In this document: positions 10,788 to 22,619 of the stretch, one piece after another | How positions within the stretch are numbered: the first letter of the stretch is position 1 | Layout: the number at the start of each line of letters is the position of its first letter | Source: Cryptomeria japonica | Taxonomy: Eukaryota > Streptophyta > Pinopsida > Cupressales > Cupressaceae | Assembly (NCBI RefSeq): GCF_030272615.1 | Contig: NC_081406.1 | Span: 113,987,783 to 114,051,782 of the forward strand | Length of the DNA: 64,000 nucleotides | Direction: 5' to 3' | The notes under the pieces: generated by a model | The model's input: the letters and a program-made list of their open reading frames with translations, nothing else | Told to the model about the DNA's origin: nothing | The model's database searches: none | Position numbers and translations under genes: made by a program

Positions 10788-12190
10788 GGAACATAAACCA
10801 CTTTGCCAAACCTCCTATTAGTACTACTTTACTGAGTAGGTATTTGAGTGGATCTATCTTGGCAATGAGTTGTATCTTGTGTGTCAGTAGGTAATGCCTG
10901 AATTTGGTTGTTGCTAAAATTACTGCAAGGCAAGCTTGTTCAATAGGGGTATAATTGAGTTCATACCTGACTAGTGTCCTAGAAATTTAGTATACTGCAC
11001 ATTCTCTGCCTTCAACATTATGTTGTGCGAGTGAGAATCCTAAGGCCATAGTCATAGCTGATATATATAACAATAAAGGCCTGTCTAGAGAAGGTGGTGT
11101 CATCAATTAGTCCTTAAGATGTTAGAATGCTTGTTGGAAGTTCTCTTCCCATTTGAAACAAACATTCTTATGGAGGAGATGTGTGAAGGGATGACATTTG
11201 TCATCCAATTGTGCAATGAAGTGATGGATTGACTATAGCCTCCCTTGTAATGTCCTCAAATAATTGATATTCATAGGAGGTGGTATTTCCATGATTGCTT
11301 TTACCTTTGCGGGATCAACCTCTATTCCTTTATTCAAGACAATATATCCTAGGACCTTCCCAGAGGTTACTCCAAAGACATGGTTCTTTGTATTTAGGCA
11401 TACATTATATTTCTCTATTTTGTTGAATATTTTGTCTAGCACACCAAGGTGACCCTCTCTTGTTAATGATTTAGCTATTAAATCATCCATATAATCTTCC
11501 ATTAGTGTATGCATCATGTCGTCGAAGATAGTAGTCATTTCCCTTTCATATGTGGCTCTTGCATTCTTCAAACTGAATGGCATCATATTCTAATAGTATG
11601 TACCCCATGGGCATGTAAAAGTTATTTTGTGTTGATCCTTTGGGGTGATCTTTATCTGGTTGTATCCTGAAAAAGCCATCTATGAGTGATAGCATTGCAT
11701 GTCCTGTTGTGAGGTCCACAAACATATCAATTTTTGGAAGAGGGAAGTCATCCTTAGGACATGCCTTGTTTAAATATCTAAAATCCATACAAATACAGAT
11801 GCCTCTAGTTGGTTTTTCCATTGGTACAATGTTGGATATCCATTCTGCATAATCAATTGGTCTAATGAAACCAACATCTAACAATTTCTTGAGTTTTTCT
11901 TTTACTAACAATGCAATTTGTGGATGCATCTTTATGAGATTTTGTTTTACTAGTTTGGCTCCTTTTTCTACTATCAAGTGATGCATTCCTAGCTCTAGAT
12001 CTAGGCCTAGCATGTCTACATAGGACCATGCAAAATTGATTTGTCATTTTTGGAAGAAGTCTATAAAATCAAGATCTTTAGCTAGAGTCAATGATTCTAC
12101 TAGATGTATTATGTGTGGAATTTTTGGTGCCCCCAGATTGACTTCTTTTGTCTCTTTGATGAGAATAGACGATCTCTCTTGATTAGTGCT
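10788..12190 (-). pseudogene. Gypsy RT and RNase H fragment of element P
   Basis: Reads from about 12010 leftwards. RT N-terminal blocks GFIRPIDYAEWISNIVP and LNKACPKDDFPLPKID lie near 11740-11880. The catalytic YMDDL motif near 11480-11500 is intact, followed by FGVTSGKVLGYIV. RNase H follows (YELNYTPIEQACLAV near 10930-10970; KIDPLKYLLSK near 10830-10860) and ends abruptly at 10788 where C is inserted. Frameshifts near 11590 and 11230 and several stops make it inactive. The order and residues match element G, whose intact order places this as Tat lineage. Confidence 0.85.
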
Positions 12191-12641
12191 TGTAGGATTT
12201 TGCCAAGATCAAGGGCATAATGAAAAGCATAAAAAGAGAGACAATAGAATGACAAGAACAAATTGTATTCTCATCAATATGCAAATGATCAACTGGATTA
12301 ACCAATACAATGAATATAGGCTTGCTTATATAGGCAAGGCCATATGGATGTACGAGCACACAATTATGACATGTGGCTCAATGAGAAACAAGGGTAGGTA
12401 AGAAATACTAGGGGTAGGTAGGAGAAATAATATAATATTCCACAAGAGGTGGATGTCCCACCGAATTTGGAGTGTAAGAACAAAACAAGACCACAAAAGG
12501 TGGAATTTGTCCTACAAGCTCTATCCCTATGTGCACACTTCCCTAAGTGTCTCAAATCCAAACTACGAAGAGATGCATTATCCTAAGTTAACTTAAGTAA
12601 AGTGCAATAATATCTAAAATGAATATTTATTTACACCAACA
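12191..12641 (-). repeat. 3' LTR of element Q
   Basis: Sense ends TGTTGGTGTAAATAAATA and AAAATCCTACA. Aligns to 19924-20375 with only scattered substitutions and one or two single-base indels. Confidence 0.93.
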
Positions 12642-12650
12642 CCCCCCCTT
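12642..12650 (-). promoter_or_regulatory. Polypurine tract of element Q
   Basis: In sense AAGGGGGGG directly abutting the 3' LTR start TGTTGG. Confidence 0.8.
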
Positions 12651-12940
12651 AAGTGCAACTTAGGGGAATGAGGACTCAAGTCAACAATGCAAGATGGGTC
12701 CCAGCTACTAGGCCATGATAGGTACCCATGTACAATATACAAATGCAAGAAAAACCATGCAATGCAATCTCTCACAAATGGAGAAAAGGAGAAAACCCAG
12801 TGGGAAAAAAACTCCCCCCCAAAAGAGAGATGAAAGTACAAAAGACTCTCAAAGAAGAAGGATAAAACCTCAAAGAGGAAAAAGTCACCCCCCATAAGAG
12901 AGGAAGGAGAAGCCAGCTAACCCCTCCTAATGACACATCC
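12651..12940 (-). other. 3' untranslated region of element Q
   Basis: Between the RNase H end and the polypurine tract. Runs of A and C in the plus strand, no coding content recognised. Confidence 0.5.
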
Positions 12941-15774
12941 CGCACCCCCAAGAGAGCTCATAACTGCTAGAACTTACTCTTGATGAAAGGTTTGGTGAAT
13001 ATGTCAGCAACTTGCTCCGCTATAGGACAATACTACAAATCAATGACTGCTCCTGAATGAGCTCTCAGATATAGTGCATATGAATCTCTATGTGTTTGGT
13101 CCGCTGGTACTGGAACGGGTTCTTCGAGATTGCAATAGCACTTTGATTATCGCAATGTAGAACTGTCAGTCGTGGAGTGGCGAATCCAAACTCTGTGAGA
13201 ATCTGCTAGAGCCAAATGGTCCTAGTCATTGTGTTAACAACGCATCGATACTCAGCCTCAATCGAAGAGAGAGAAATAGCATGTTGCTTCTTGCTCTGCC
13301 AACAAATGGGGCCTAAACCAAGGTGAAAACTGTAACTGGAAGTAGACTTACGATCATCAAGATCGCCAGCCCAATCGGAGTCTATGTAACCAACCAAGTG
13401 AAGTCATGTGCCTGCTGCATAGTGAATCCCATAGTGATGTGTACCCTGGATGTAATGAAGGATGCGTTTGGTGGCTTTCCAATGAAGCTCATGTGGTTCT
13501 TGCATGAAGCAGGAAACCATGCCAACTACAAATGAAATATCAGGGCATGTATGGGTCAAGTAGATGAGACTATCCACAAGCTGACGATACAAAGTGGCAT
13601 CAACTGGTCAAGAAGAACACTGAGCCTCAAGCTTGACTCTTGAAAGAAAGGGAGTCGGGGTAGGCTTACAATCGGCCATATGAAAGCATGCAAGTAGATC
13701 AAAAGCATACTTGGGCTGCGATAGTGTAATCCTGGAAGGTGACTATGAAATCTCTATCCCAAGAAAGTAGTGCAAAAGACCCAAGTCAGTCATAGCAAAT
13801 CTGTCAAGCAAAGCAGATTTGACCCTGCTAATGATGGATGTGGTACTCCCTGTAGTGAGCAAGTCATGAACATAGAGCACAACTATCAGGTGAGAGTCAT
13901 CTTGTCACAAAGTGTAGACATTCGGATTAGAATGACACTTGGTGAACCTTGCTGAGAGAAGAAAGGAATCCATCTTGGCATACCAAGCCCTGGGGGCCTG
14001 CTTAAGGCCATAGAGAGATTTCCTTAGTCGGAAAACCAAGGAAGTATCCTGGATGAAACCTTGAGGCTGCTCCATATAAATCTCCTCATCAAGATCACCA
14101 TGAAGAAAAGCACTCTTCACATCCATCTGATGTACAACCCAACCATGAGCTACAACAATAGCAAGTGTCAAGTGAATGGAGTTCATCTTGGCTATAGGTG
14201 CAAAGGTCTCAGTATAGTCAACAACTGCAGCATGAGAGAAACCTTTCACAACAAGCCAAGCCTTATACTTATCCACACTACCATTTTCTACAAACTTGGT
14301 CTGATAGATCCACTTACATTGAACCATCTTTCTCCCCTTAGGGAGATGTACTAAATCCCATGTGTTGTTCCTCATCAAGGAACTATACTCTTCCTCCATA
14401 GCTTTGTCCCACTCAGGAACCCCTGATGCTTCCCAAAATGTATGTGGATCGGAAGCAGTAGCAATGAATGCGTGTGGAAGATCCTAATGTTGTGATTGAG
14501 TTCTCCATGTATCTGAAGGATCCCCAACAAGAGAACTCGCTGACTCAAGTGTCTGTCGAGCCCAACAAGGTCTAAGTGGAGGTGGAGAATGAGGCTCCTC
14601 AACTACAAGTGGACCCTGCAGAGGTGTAACCCTACAAGTCAGAGTTGAAGGAGTCTCGTCATCTGAATCACTAGCATCACTATCCACAATGGAGGAAGGT
14701 GGAGGAGGTAGAGAGGCTAAGCTAGGAGAGCTTTCCTTAAAGTGTACACTCCTCTCAATGAACACCTCATGTGTCTCAAGATCCATCAATCTATATGCTT
14801 TAATACCCTCAGGATATCAAACAAAAAATGCAAGGTTGACTCTATGGTTCCAATGCCTTGCGTTTCTATGGAGGTATGCGAGCCCATGCTGGACACCCAA
14901 AGAATCTGAAATGTCTCACAATTGGCAAGCCTCAAAAGGAGTAATACCTTGCAAAACTTTGTGAGGAACTTGATTCTGGATGTGTGTGGCACAACTGATA
15001 GCCTCTGCCCAAAAAGCGGGATTAAGAGGACGCGCATGTATCATACAGCTAGCCATTTCTTTGAGAGTTCTATTCTTGCATTCTGCAACTCCATTCTGCT
15101 GTGGAGTGTAAGCAACAGAATGCTAAAGATCAATCCCCTCAAATATACAAAAATCCTTAAGTCTTTTATTCACATATTCCCTTCCATTATCTGTGCGAAG
15201 AATCTTGACCACTTTCCCGGATTGCTTCTCCACACGAGTCTTGAAGTCCTGAAATCTGTCAAATACTTCACTCTTATGAATGAGAAAGTAGACCAAGTGA
15301 AGTGGGAGTAGTCATCAATGAAGGTGAGGACATAGTGGGCCTTGCTAAATGAAGGTGTTGGAAATGGACCTGCTGCATCATTGTGAACAAGTTGAAGAAC
15401 TTCCAAAGCTCTCCAAGCTTTCCCTTTATCAAACTTCTCTTTGGGATGCTTGCCCATGGAACAACCTAAACATACACCCTCTAAAAAACTGATTCGAGGT
15501 AGACCTGTGACCATGTCTTTAGTGCTTAGCTATTAAAGATAGCGGTAGTTGAGGTGACCAAACCGCTCATGCCATAGCTTACTTTCAAAATTTGAATGAG
15601 TAAACAAGGCCCTAGAAGGTGAACTTGGCACAAAGTGGGAGAATGAATAAAGCCTTGAGTTGTCATTGACTTGTCCCACTACTACCAAGGCATCATCATC
15701 AAGTTCCTTTACCACAACTGAATTTGGTGTAAACTTAACCTTTTTCCCATTCCCATAGTGAGTGATTTGGTAGA
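12941..15774 (-). pseudogene. Copia pol of element Q after R: integrase, RT, RNase H
   Basis: Reading down from 15774: GAG-pre-integrase (ESKLWHERFGHLNYR near 15545-15600), integrase HHCC and first Asp (LVHNDAAGPF near 15370-15400), the TPQQNGVAE block near 15090-15115, a Pro/Ser-rich linker near 14560-14720, RT from TWDLVHLPKGRKMVQCKWIY near 14310-14370 through QMDVKSAFLHGDLDEEIYM and SLYGLKQAPRAWY near 13980-14130. The catalytic motif near 13873-13890 reads YVHDL instead of YVDDL. RNase H shows DSDWAGDLDDRKSTSSY near 13340-13390, the SSIEAEYR block, and KHIEIHMHYI near 13070-13090. Several stops and frameshifts (near 15520, 15130, 14800, 13905, 13600). Confidence 0.88.
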
Positions 15775-15779
15775 CAAGT

Positions 15780-17431
15780 TGTAGCATCGTAAATTGTACG
15801 CACTTGCTAGGGTGGTACAATTTCACACCTAGTTTAGCACCCGCATTGGCATATTTTTCATTTTGCATTGCATTTCCCCTTTAGCACTTAATTAATTAAA
15901 TTAATTAGGTCTAAGGTTCTATTTTATCATCTCCCATATCATAAAGTTGGGCCCTTTTCATTAAAGTGCACCCCTTTCATTTTATTCTTCCAATACATCA
16001 TTTAATCTAAAACCTTAATTAGGTCCTATTTTGAACTTTTAGGCTTGATTTTGGGGGTCAAAACATCTTGAAATCAGCTGTAACTTTGGGATTCTCTCTA
16101 AAATCATCATATCCGATGACCCTAAAAATTTGGTAAAAAGTTGTCAGGACCGTGGCGCCCGGAGAGGACCATGGCGCCTGGAGTGCACATGGTCCCAGAC
16201 ATTTTTCCTGAAATTTTAGGAGCGCGATCCAATCATAAAATAAAGCTTAACCCCAAGAAATTGGTGGGAGATTCAATCTCTAGGTCGGCCTAAAGTGAAA
16301 TTAAGACCTAGGGTCTCATATATAAGAGCTCTCTTACTTCATTTGAAAGGATCCAAATTTTGGTTTCAGGGGCCTTCTATGCAACGAAAGAGTAGATCTT
16401 TGAAGACTTCAACAACATTCAACATCCATCCATCAAGCATTCATCAATTTCATTCATCCATTTAGGGCTTTGAAGGCATTGAAGAGCAATAAGGGATCAC
16501 CGACTGAAGATTGGCTTGTACCCCTCCCTTGGGGTTGGGTATGATTTCATGTTGTTTTCATGTCTTTGCATAAGCCTCATTATATCATTTGTATTCATGC
16601 TTTAGATCACTTTGCATCTTGATTTGGAGCATTTACATTATCATTTACAAGCAATTAGGGTTTACTTTCTAGGTTGCTCTAGCTTGCTTACTTACATTTT
16701 AGGATCTTGCACACACACAAGGTCTGCACACATAAATTTTACTATACAACTTGGCTATTCATGGAGGTGGAAATCACCAAAGTGGGGGTTTGACTAAGGC
16801 AAAACCCTATATAGCCACCTACAACCCTTTTTAGATATAAGTGCAGATTTTCGAATTTGAAGGATGTCACAAGTTGCAGATCCGATGGAAGTGGACCGAG
16901 ACAAAACTTCACACCGAATTCCAACCCAGAAAGCTAGGACAGGGGCATGGGGCACCCTGGTCTTGCCAGGACAAGGGCACTGGGTGCCCTGGTCTTGCCA
17001 GGACAAGGGCGCTGGGTGCCCTGGTCCTTGTCCATTTCAGTGAATTTTAGCAATTTCAAAGGTAGCAGCTTCGGTATTTTAGGCTTCCGACTTCAGCGGT
17101 AGATCTTGCAAAATCAAATCCATTCAAGGTACACATTTACATTTCTCCTCTTATCCTTACAATTGTTCATCATTAAATCTCAATTCTACAATCTTGTGCT
17201 CAAAGTTACTAGTTCATACTTACACTTTAGGGTTAATAGTTGAACTTGCATCATTCTATCTATCATTTGCAACAAAGGAATAGAAATCCTAATAGGTAGC
17301 CCATGGCTGTCTCTTCCACAAAAAGAAGTAGCCAATTATGTGATACCTCTAGGCTCTTTCGTATTCCATAAGTGTGTGATTGAAAGTGAGATTAGGGCAT
17401 GTTTGCTTAGTGTCACTTTTTCCCCTACACA
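15780..17431 (+). repeat. Solo LTR R inserted in Q pol
   Basis: 1652 bp, plus-strand TGTAGCATCGTAAATTG to CCCCTACACA, flanked by perfect CAAGT copies (15775-15779 and 17432-17436). Removing it and one flank restores the Q reading frame between the protease and integrase domains (VLYVPNL before it, LVYQITHYG after it). A TATA box (ATATATAAGAGCTCT near 16318) puts the transcription direction on the plus strand, opposite to Q. A GC-rich tandem array lies at 16930-17035. No internal region remains, so unequal recombination between LTRs probably removed the rest. LTR type resembles element C. Confidence 0.92.
16930..17036 (+). repeat. GC-rich minisatellite in solo LTR R
   Basis: About three copies of a roughly 37-bp unit containing GGGTGCCCTGGTCTTGCC and AGGACAAGGGC. 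Partly self-complementary within each unit, so it could fold in RNA. Confidence 0.75.
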
Positions 17432-18616
17432 CAAGTTAGGAACATAGAGAACATTCTCAAATGTTCCATCATCCATGTCAACTGAACCTTTCCCTTCAAC
17501 CTCTACTTGTGTATCATCACCTATGTAAATGTGAGGTACCTTAGATGGCTCCAATGAAGAAAACTGCTCCTTTGTAGAACCCATGTGATATGAGGCACCC
17601 GAGTCAAGTATCCACTGCGGTGAAGAACCTGTAGTAGCTACAAATGCTTTCCCTTTTCCTTTAGACTGTGGGGAAGAGGAAGGAGTTGAATCCTTCTTTG
17701 TGTAGGCGGATGGCAAGTTGATGTTGTTTTTCTTGAGAAGATTTGTCAACTCATCAACTTGCTTGGTGTGGCATCGATGCTCATCATGACCATACTTCTT
17801 GCAATATGCACAAGTTGGTTTATCCTTCTTAGGTGGTGTCCCCTTCTTGGAAGAGGATGATTATCCTTTTTCCTGTTTTGGCTTAGACTTGGATTGCTTC
17901 TTCTTCTTGTTGGAATCTTTGCCTTGACTTCCTTGATTCCCTTGATTAGCCACCAAAGCCTTGGACTTTGAAGACTTGACAAGCCCCATGTTCAACAACT
18001 TAGATTGTTCCAATATCAATATTTCTATGAAAGCATCAAATGAAGGCATAACATAGGAAATCCCCACTATCAAGCGATGAGTTTGAAAGCTAGACACAAA
18101 TGCTGCATATTCTGGTGCAAGCTTGTCCAACAAGTTGAATATCAACTGAGCATCCTTTTTGCCAATTCCACAATCCTTAAGCTTTGCTCTTAGCTCATTT
18201 GCTTTGGTGACATAATCTTGAATTGTATCAAAACTCTTGGGATCCAAGTTGGTGAGCTCATTATCAATCTTATAAGCTCTGATTTCATCAACTTGACCAT
18301 ACAATTTCTGAAACATATCCCAAGCATCTTTGATTGTAGTACACTTTTCAATATGAAAGATGAGGTCATCTGATACATACTTGCGCAAAGTTCCAAGAGC
18401 CATGCAATTCTTAGTGAGAAATTCTAATTGAGCATTAGGATCAACCTTAGGATCAGGTGGTGCTACTATTGTTCCATCTATGTAATGCATGAGACCCTTT
18501 TCCATTAATTTGCTCCATACTTTAATTTTCCATGATGCATAATTATGTGGAGTTAAAGGTGGAAATTTATGAGGACTCATTGCAACAAAAATGAAAGAGC
18601 AAAAAGAGAGGCACAA
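17432..18616 (-). pseudogene. Copia Gag and protease of element Q
   Basis: Gag most likely starts at the second in-frame Met (MSPHKFPPLTPHNYASW, complement 18578-18580). A UBN2-type Gag core of about 200 residues follows (TIKDAWDMFQKLYG, LTNLDPKSFDTIQDYV). A Lys/Ser-rich tail leads to a stop near 17861. The same reading continues into one CCHC knuckle (CAYCKKYGHDEHRC near 17785-17830) and the protease with WILDSGASYHM near 17590-17620, which keeps D-S-G. It ends at VLYVPNL where R is inserted. At least one stop and one frame change occur near 17750-17865. Confidence 0.88.
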
Positions 18617-19910
18617 TCACACAAGACACCCCCCCAAATTCACTCAATCAAAGAACCCCCCCAAAAGTGATGATTTGGCACTTTATACTTAGTGCGTATA
18701 CAATGGGCCACTTGCAAAAAAATGGCAAAGTGGGCTTCTGATTTTAATTTTACAAATGCCTCAATAAGGCCAAAAGAGACTCAAACTAATAATGCAAGAG
18801 ATCTAAACTAAGATCCAAGCACTTTACAAGTACCTAATAGGCCAAATAAGACCAATACCTGAAAGTACAACTTCCACTCAAAATCTCTAAAATTTGATCA
18901 TATATTATCAAAGTAGATGAAAACACATGCACTTTCAAAAAAAAGGGCACCTAAAAAGGGGGTCGTATGAGCTCAAACAAGGCCTTTGAAGTTGTGGAAT
19001 TGGGGATTGGATAGGTACAGCTGAGAGAATCTAAAAATTTTGAAAACCCTATGCACCATAATTAGAAAATAACCACACCACTGTGAAGAGCACAAAATTT
19101 TAGCCCATTTCAAAAAAAATTGCACCAAAAAAGGAGCAAAAATGAGCAAGATATGGCCTTTCAAAGTTGAACTGCAAAACTGAAAAGCTCAATGAAGAGG
19201 GGGTCAAAAAATTTCAAAAAAATTCTGATGTGGCGCTGACATCAAAAAATAATGGACTTAAATTTGACGCCCGTTTGGTCATCACAAAAACTTCATCTCC
19301 CCCCTACGTGGCATCTGTACCGTACGGACAGGCTGATTTGGCATTGTGTGACTGGGCGATGAGATGGCGTACAAATGTTGACCATGGGCCAGTGGTCGCC
19401 TGCCATGTGGTGGGTGTGGATTCATCAATTTAAATGACTATCGATGTCGGTGGGGTGGTGAGGTGCCAGCGGGGCGGCTGTGTGAGCCACGGCGGGGCAG
19501 CTACGACGAGGTCGGGAGCAAAGCTGGCGGAGCTCGACGGGGTCGGGAGCAGAGCTGGTGGAGCCGATGGTGGAGATGTCCTACATGGGTGGCGGTGGGT
19601 AGGCAATCTACATGGGTGGTGGGAGGCATTAGCATGGAGGCGCGGTTGTGGCGGGAGGTGCCGCTTGGAGCTACGCCTGAGGGAGGTGCGGTGGCCGTTG
19701 GAGCTGCTGCCGGAAGATGAACCTGTAGACCTGTAGGTTAGGGGGGGGGGAAATAGGTTGAATTTATAACCAAAATTCATGGAAATGACCTTCTAGATGC
19801 AATGGCGAGGTCGGATCTGGTCCAGGACACCTCCAAAAGATGCTGCTCCTCAGATCTGCCTCTTGACATCGCAATAATGTCTCTTCAAGACGAATCAATG
19901 AAGCCCCAGT
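18617..19910 (-). other. Leader of element Q, including a GC-rich island
   Basis: About 1.3 kb between the primer site and gag. Most is A-rich on the plus strand, but 19434-19735 is strongly GC-rich with repeated GGTGGAG/GGGAGCAGAGCTGG-like words. The antisense 116-codon frame there (Ser/Pro/Arg-rich) looks like a composition effect, not a gene. Confidence 0.6.
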
Positions 19911-19923
19911 GGCTCTGATACCA
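19911..19923 (-). promoter_or_regulatory. Primer binding site of element Q
   Basis: In sense TGGTATCAGAGCC, immediately after the LTR end CCTACA. Perfect initiator Met-tRNA type. Confidence 0.92.
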
Positions 19924-20375
19924 TGTAGGATTTTGCCAAGATCAAGGGCATAATGAAATGCATAAAAAAGAGAGACAATAGAATGAGAAGAACAAACTAT
20001 ATTCTCATCAATATGGAAATGATCAACTGGATTAACCAATACAATGAATATAGGCTTGCTTATATAGGCAAGGCCATATGGATGTATGAGCACACAATTA
20101 TGACATGTGGCTCAATGAGAAACAAGGGTAGGTAAGAAATACTAGGGGTAGTTAAGAGAAATAATATAATATTCCACAAGAGGTGGATGGCCCACCGAAT
20201 GTGGAGTGTAACAACAAAACAAGACCACAAAAGGTGGAATTTCTCCTACAAGCTCTATCCCTATGTGCACACTTCCCTAAGTGTCTCAAATCCAAACTAC
20301 GAAGAGATGCATTATCCTAAGTTAACTTAAGTAAAGTGTAATAATATCCAAAATGAATATTTATTTACACCAACA
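19924..20375 (-). repeat. 5' LTR of element Q
   Basis: 452 bp, partner of 12191-12641. In sense it holds a TATA-like element near 20058-20065 (plus strand TTATATAG). Confidence 0.93.
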
Positions 20376-20380
20376 ATGCT

Positions 20381-22619
20381 AAAGGGGAGAATGTCAAACC
20401 TTCCATATTTAGGAACCTTAGAGAGGTTTTCACCTTTGGATGCGTCCTTTGTTTTATACTCTTTTAGTCTCCAAAAGTGCCATAGTGTGGTTTTCATTTG
20501 AGGATCCTATTGTGATTGTAATATTTTTATGACTGAAAGGTTTGACATTATCTCTAAAGTAAGCCGCACTATTAAGTTCAATAGTGAATCCATCCTTGTG
20601 ATCCCTGTTTGGTATGTTATCCTATAATTCAAGAAAGTTTATGATTGCGTCATTGTTTTGGAAGGTGTCAAGGTGCGGGGGATATTGTTGGTCCTAGTCA
20701 ATGAGTTCGGGGTCAATAATTGGCATGGTGTCATCAATGAGATTGAGGTCATAGGATGCATCAGGTAGGGTAACTATGGAGGAATCTAGATCATTGTCAA
20801 TACTATCCTCTTTGTAATCAGGCTCGGGAGGTGACCTATATGTCATTGAAGTATCTTTCGTATTTAAATCCCAAAAGGTCTTGATCCATGGATCTCCATC
20901 AGCTCTTTTATCCTTTAAATAATCCTCATCAGAGTCATTTAAATAATCCCATTCATATTCATTTGAATTCGTCTCAAAATCACTTAGTACAACTCTGTCA
21001 TTGTATGTTATAGGGATGTTGGCCAATATGAAAGGTTTGTCGACAACTATTGTAGGGGTTTTATCTGACAAGGTTGTTGATGTTGCTTGGGTGTTTGAAG
21101 TGAACAAGAGTTTTATCCCTGGAGTGACGGGTTGACATACAAAATAAATCTTTTTCCAACTCATTGTATGTGTGGACTTCAATTGAGAAGTGCTTCGTGA
21201 CTTGGATTTGTAGGTTGATCTACAATGCACACTATCCTACTTTTGGAAGTGGTTTGCTTTTGTTTGCTTGGAATCTTGAGCTTAGAAGAGCCTCTTGAAC
21301 TAGGGTTGAATCCAAGTCCAATTTTATCTTGAGGTTGTAACAATGGTTTCAATGGCTCTTGTACACCTTGTTTGTGGGATCCCAATGCACTATGGCCATC
21401 ATAGACCATCTTTTGCATTAGGGTAAAACCTTTACCATACCTTTTTATAGGGATAGTTATTTGTTGTCTAGTTGTATTAGAAGGGTCTCTATAAATCCAT
21501 CCTACCAAGTCTTCAGATCAATAGTTTTATATTCTTGTGATCTACTTGGGATGAATCCATCAAGTGTAGTAGTGTTGGCTGCAACAAGTGGCTTGAGTGA
21601 CATTTGTGGTTTATCATGAGTCCTAGGTGGGAGGGCTAGTTGGCCAACACAAAAAAGTTGGCTAATATTGTACTCCTAGGGCTTCATCCTTTACTTTAAT
21701 TTTTAGCTTCTCGTATTTGGGTGTAGGGATCGATGGACAGGTGAGATTTGTTGGATGGATGTAGGATGATAAGATAGTGGCTTCTCTGTTGGTAGGGACT
21801 ATGGTAACAAGTTGACGCCTTATATTATTACAAAAGGTGAATGGGTTGGCATCACCGAGGATAGTAATCTCTACTCCATTATGTCGAAACTTGATGCATT
21901 GATGGTAGGTGGATGGTACTGCTTGCATGACATGAATCCATGGTCTACCTAATAGGAGATTGTATGGAAGAGGGAAGTCTAGGACTTGGAAAACCACATT
22001 CTTCACCATGGGTCCCACCCTTATTCGTAGAGTAACACACCCTTTAGAGGAGCATTTTGCATCATCAAAGGCCTTGATGGTGATATGCTTTCTAGCATCT
22101 AATGCATCTTTTGCATATCCCAGTGCTACGATTAACTCTAAGGTACAAATGTTAAGGCTAGCTCCATTGTCAGTCAAGACTTGCTTGATTCTATGTTTAT
22201 ATATGACTCCCTCAATGTTGAGAGGGGTATTATGTGGTTGTTGAAAGGATGCATCATCATTCTCTGTAAAAGTGAGACATGGTGATGATTTGAGACTTCC
22301 AACCATGGCTTGAAATTGATCTTTATCGAGGTTGGATGGAACTAATGCTTCTTGGAGAGCTTGATACAATATAGTTTTATGTGAGTGTGATAGGTGCAAA
22401 ATCTCTAGTATGGAAATGAGTGCTAGCATCTTATCCAACTACTTCAAAAGGCTATATTGTTTGGGCACGTATGTCACTCTGGATGGTGCTCCTTGTGCAG
22501 TAATGTTGCTACGATGAGTAACAACATTGCATATGAGATCTTTACCTTTGATTGTAATGGTTGCAACTTGTTCGTTGGCATCATAAATTTTGTTGATAGT
22601 ATAAGTATATGGGAGGTGT
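20381..22619 (-). pseudogene. Gag C-terminus, protease and G-patch-like part of Tat polyprotein of P
   Basis: From 22619 downwards: a Gag-C/protease segment (MLALISILEILHLS near 22400) with the active-site-like LTDNGASLNICTL near 22140-22180 and the flap/alpha block NLLLGRPWIHVMQAV near 21910-21960. Near 21370-21450 comes YGKGFTLMQKM...ALG and then GLGFNPSS, a Gly-spaced pattern like a G-patch. An acidic spacer follows (FETNSNEYEWDYLNDSDEDY near 20930-20980) ending LIDDTMPIIDPELID, then TAG near 20696. The same order is seen in G (40560-42272). Stops and frame breaks occur near 21510-21660 and 21180-21230. Upstream it is cut by D at 22620. Confidence 0.8.

Larger units (their letters stand above)
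12191..20375 (-). mobile_element. Element Q: complete Ty1/Copia element, 8.2 kb
   Basis: Both LTRs (12191-12641 and 19924-20375, about 451 bp each) are present in the same orientation and almost identical. Between them lie a primer site, long leader, gag, protease, integrase, RT, RNase H and polypurine tract in minus orientation. Flanking 5-bp sequences GTGCT (12186-12190) and ATGCT (20376-20380) agree at four of five bases, so they read as an aged target duplication. It sits inside P. A later solo LTR, R, splits its pol. Stops and frameshifts make the copy inactive. Confidence 0.93.
10788..22619 (-). mobile_element. Element P: Tat-type Ty3/Gypsy element, host of the nest
   Basis: Minus-strand Gypsy element present as two pieces (10788-12190 and 20376-22619) separated by the Q insertion. 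The Q ends fall between matching parts of the polyprotein, with near-duplicated flanks GTGCT and ATGCT. P is cut on the left by C inside RNase H and on the right by D inside the region upstream of protease. Its proteins align with those of G throughout, so both are one lineage. Its LTRs are outside the window. Confidence 0.82.

Noticed and set aside
19430-19780. Antisense 116-codon and sense 85-100-codon frames in the GC-rich island
   Set aside because: Low-complexity Ser/Pro/Arg or Gly/Trp translations on all strands; explained by GC content and lack of stops.
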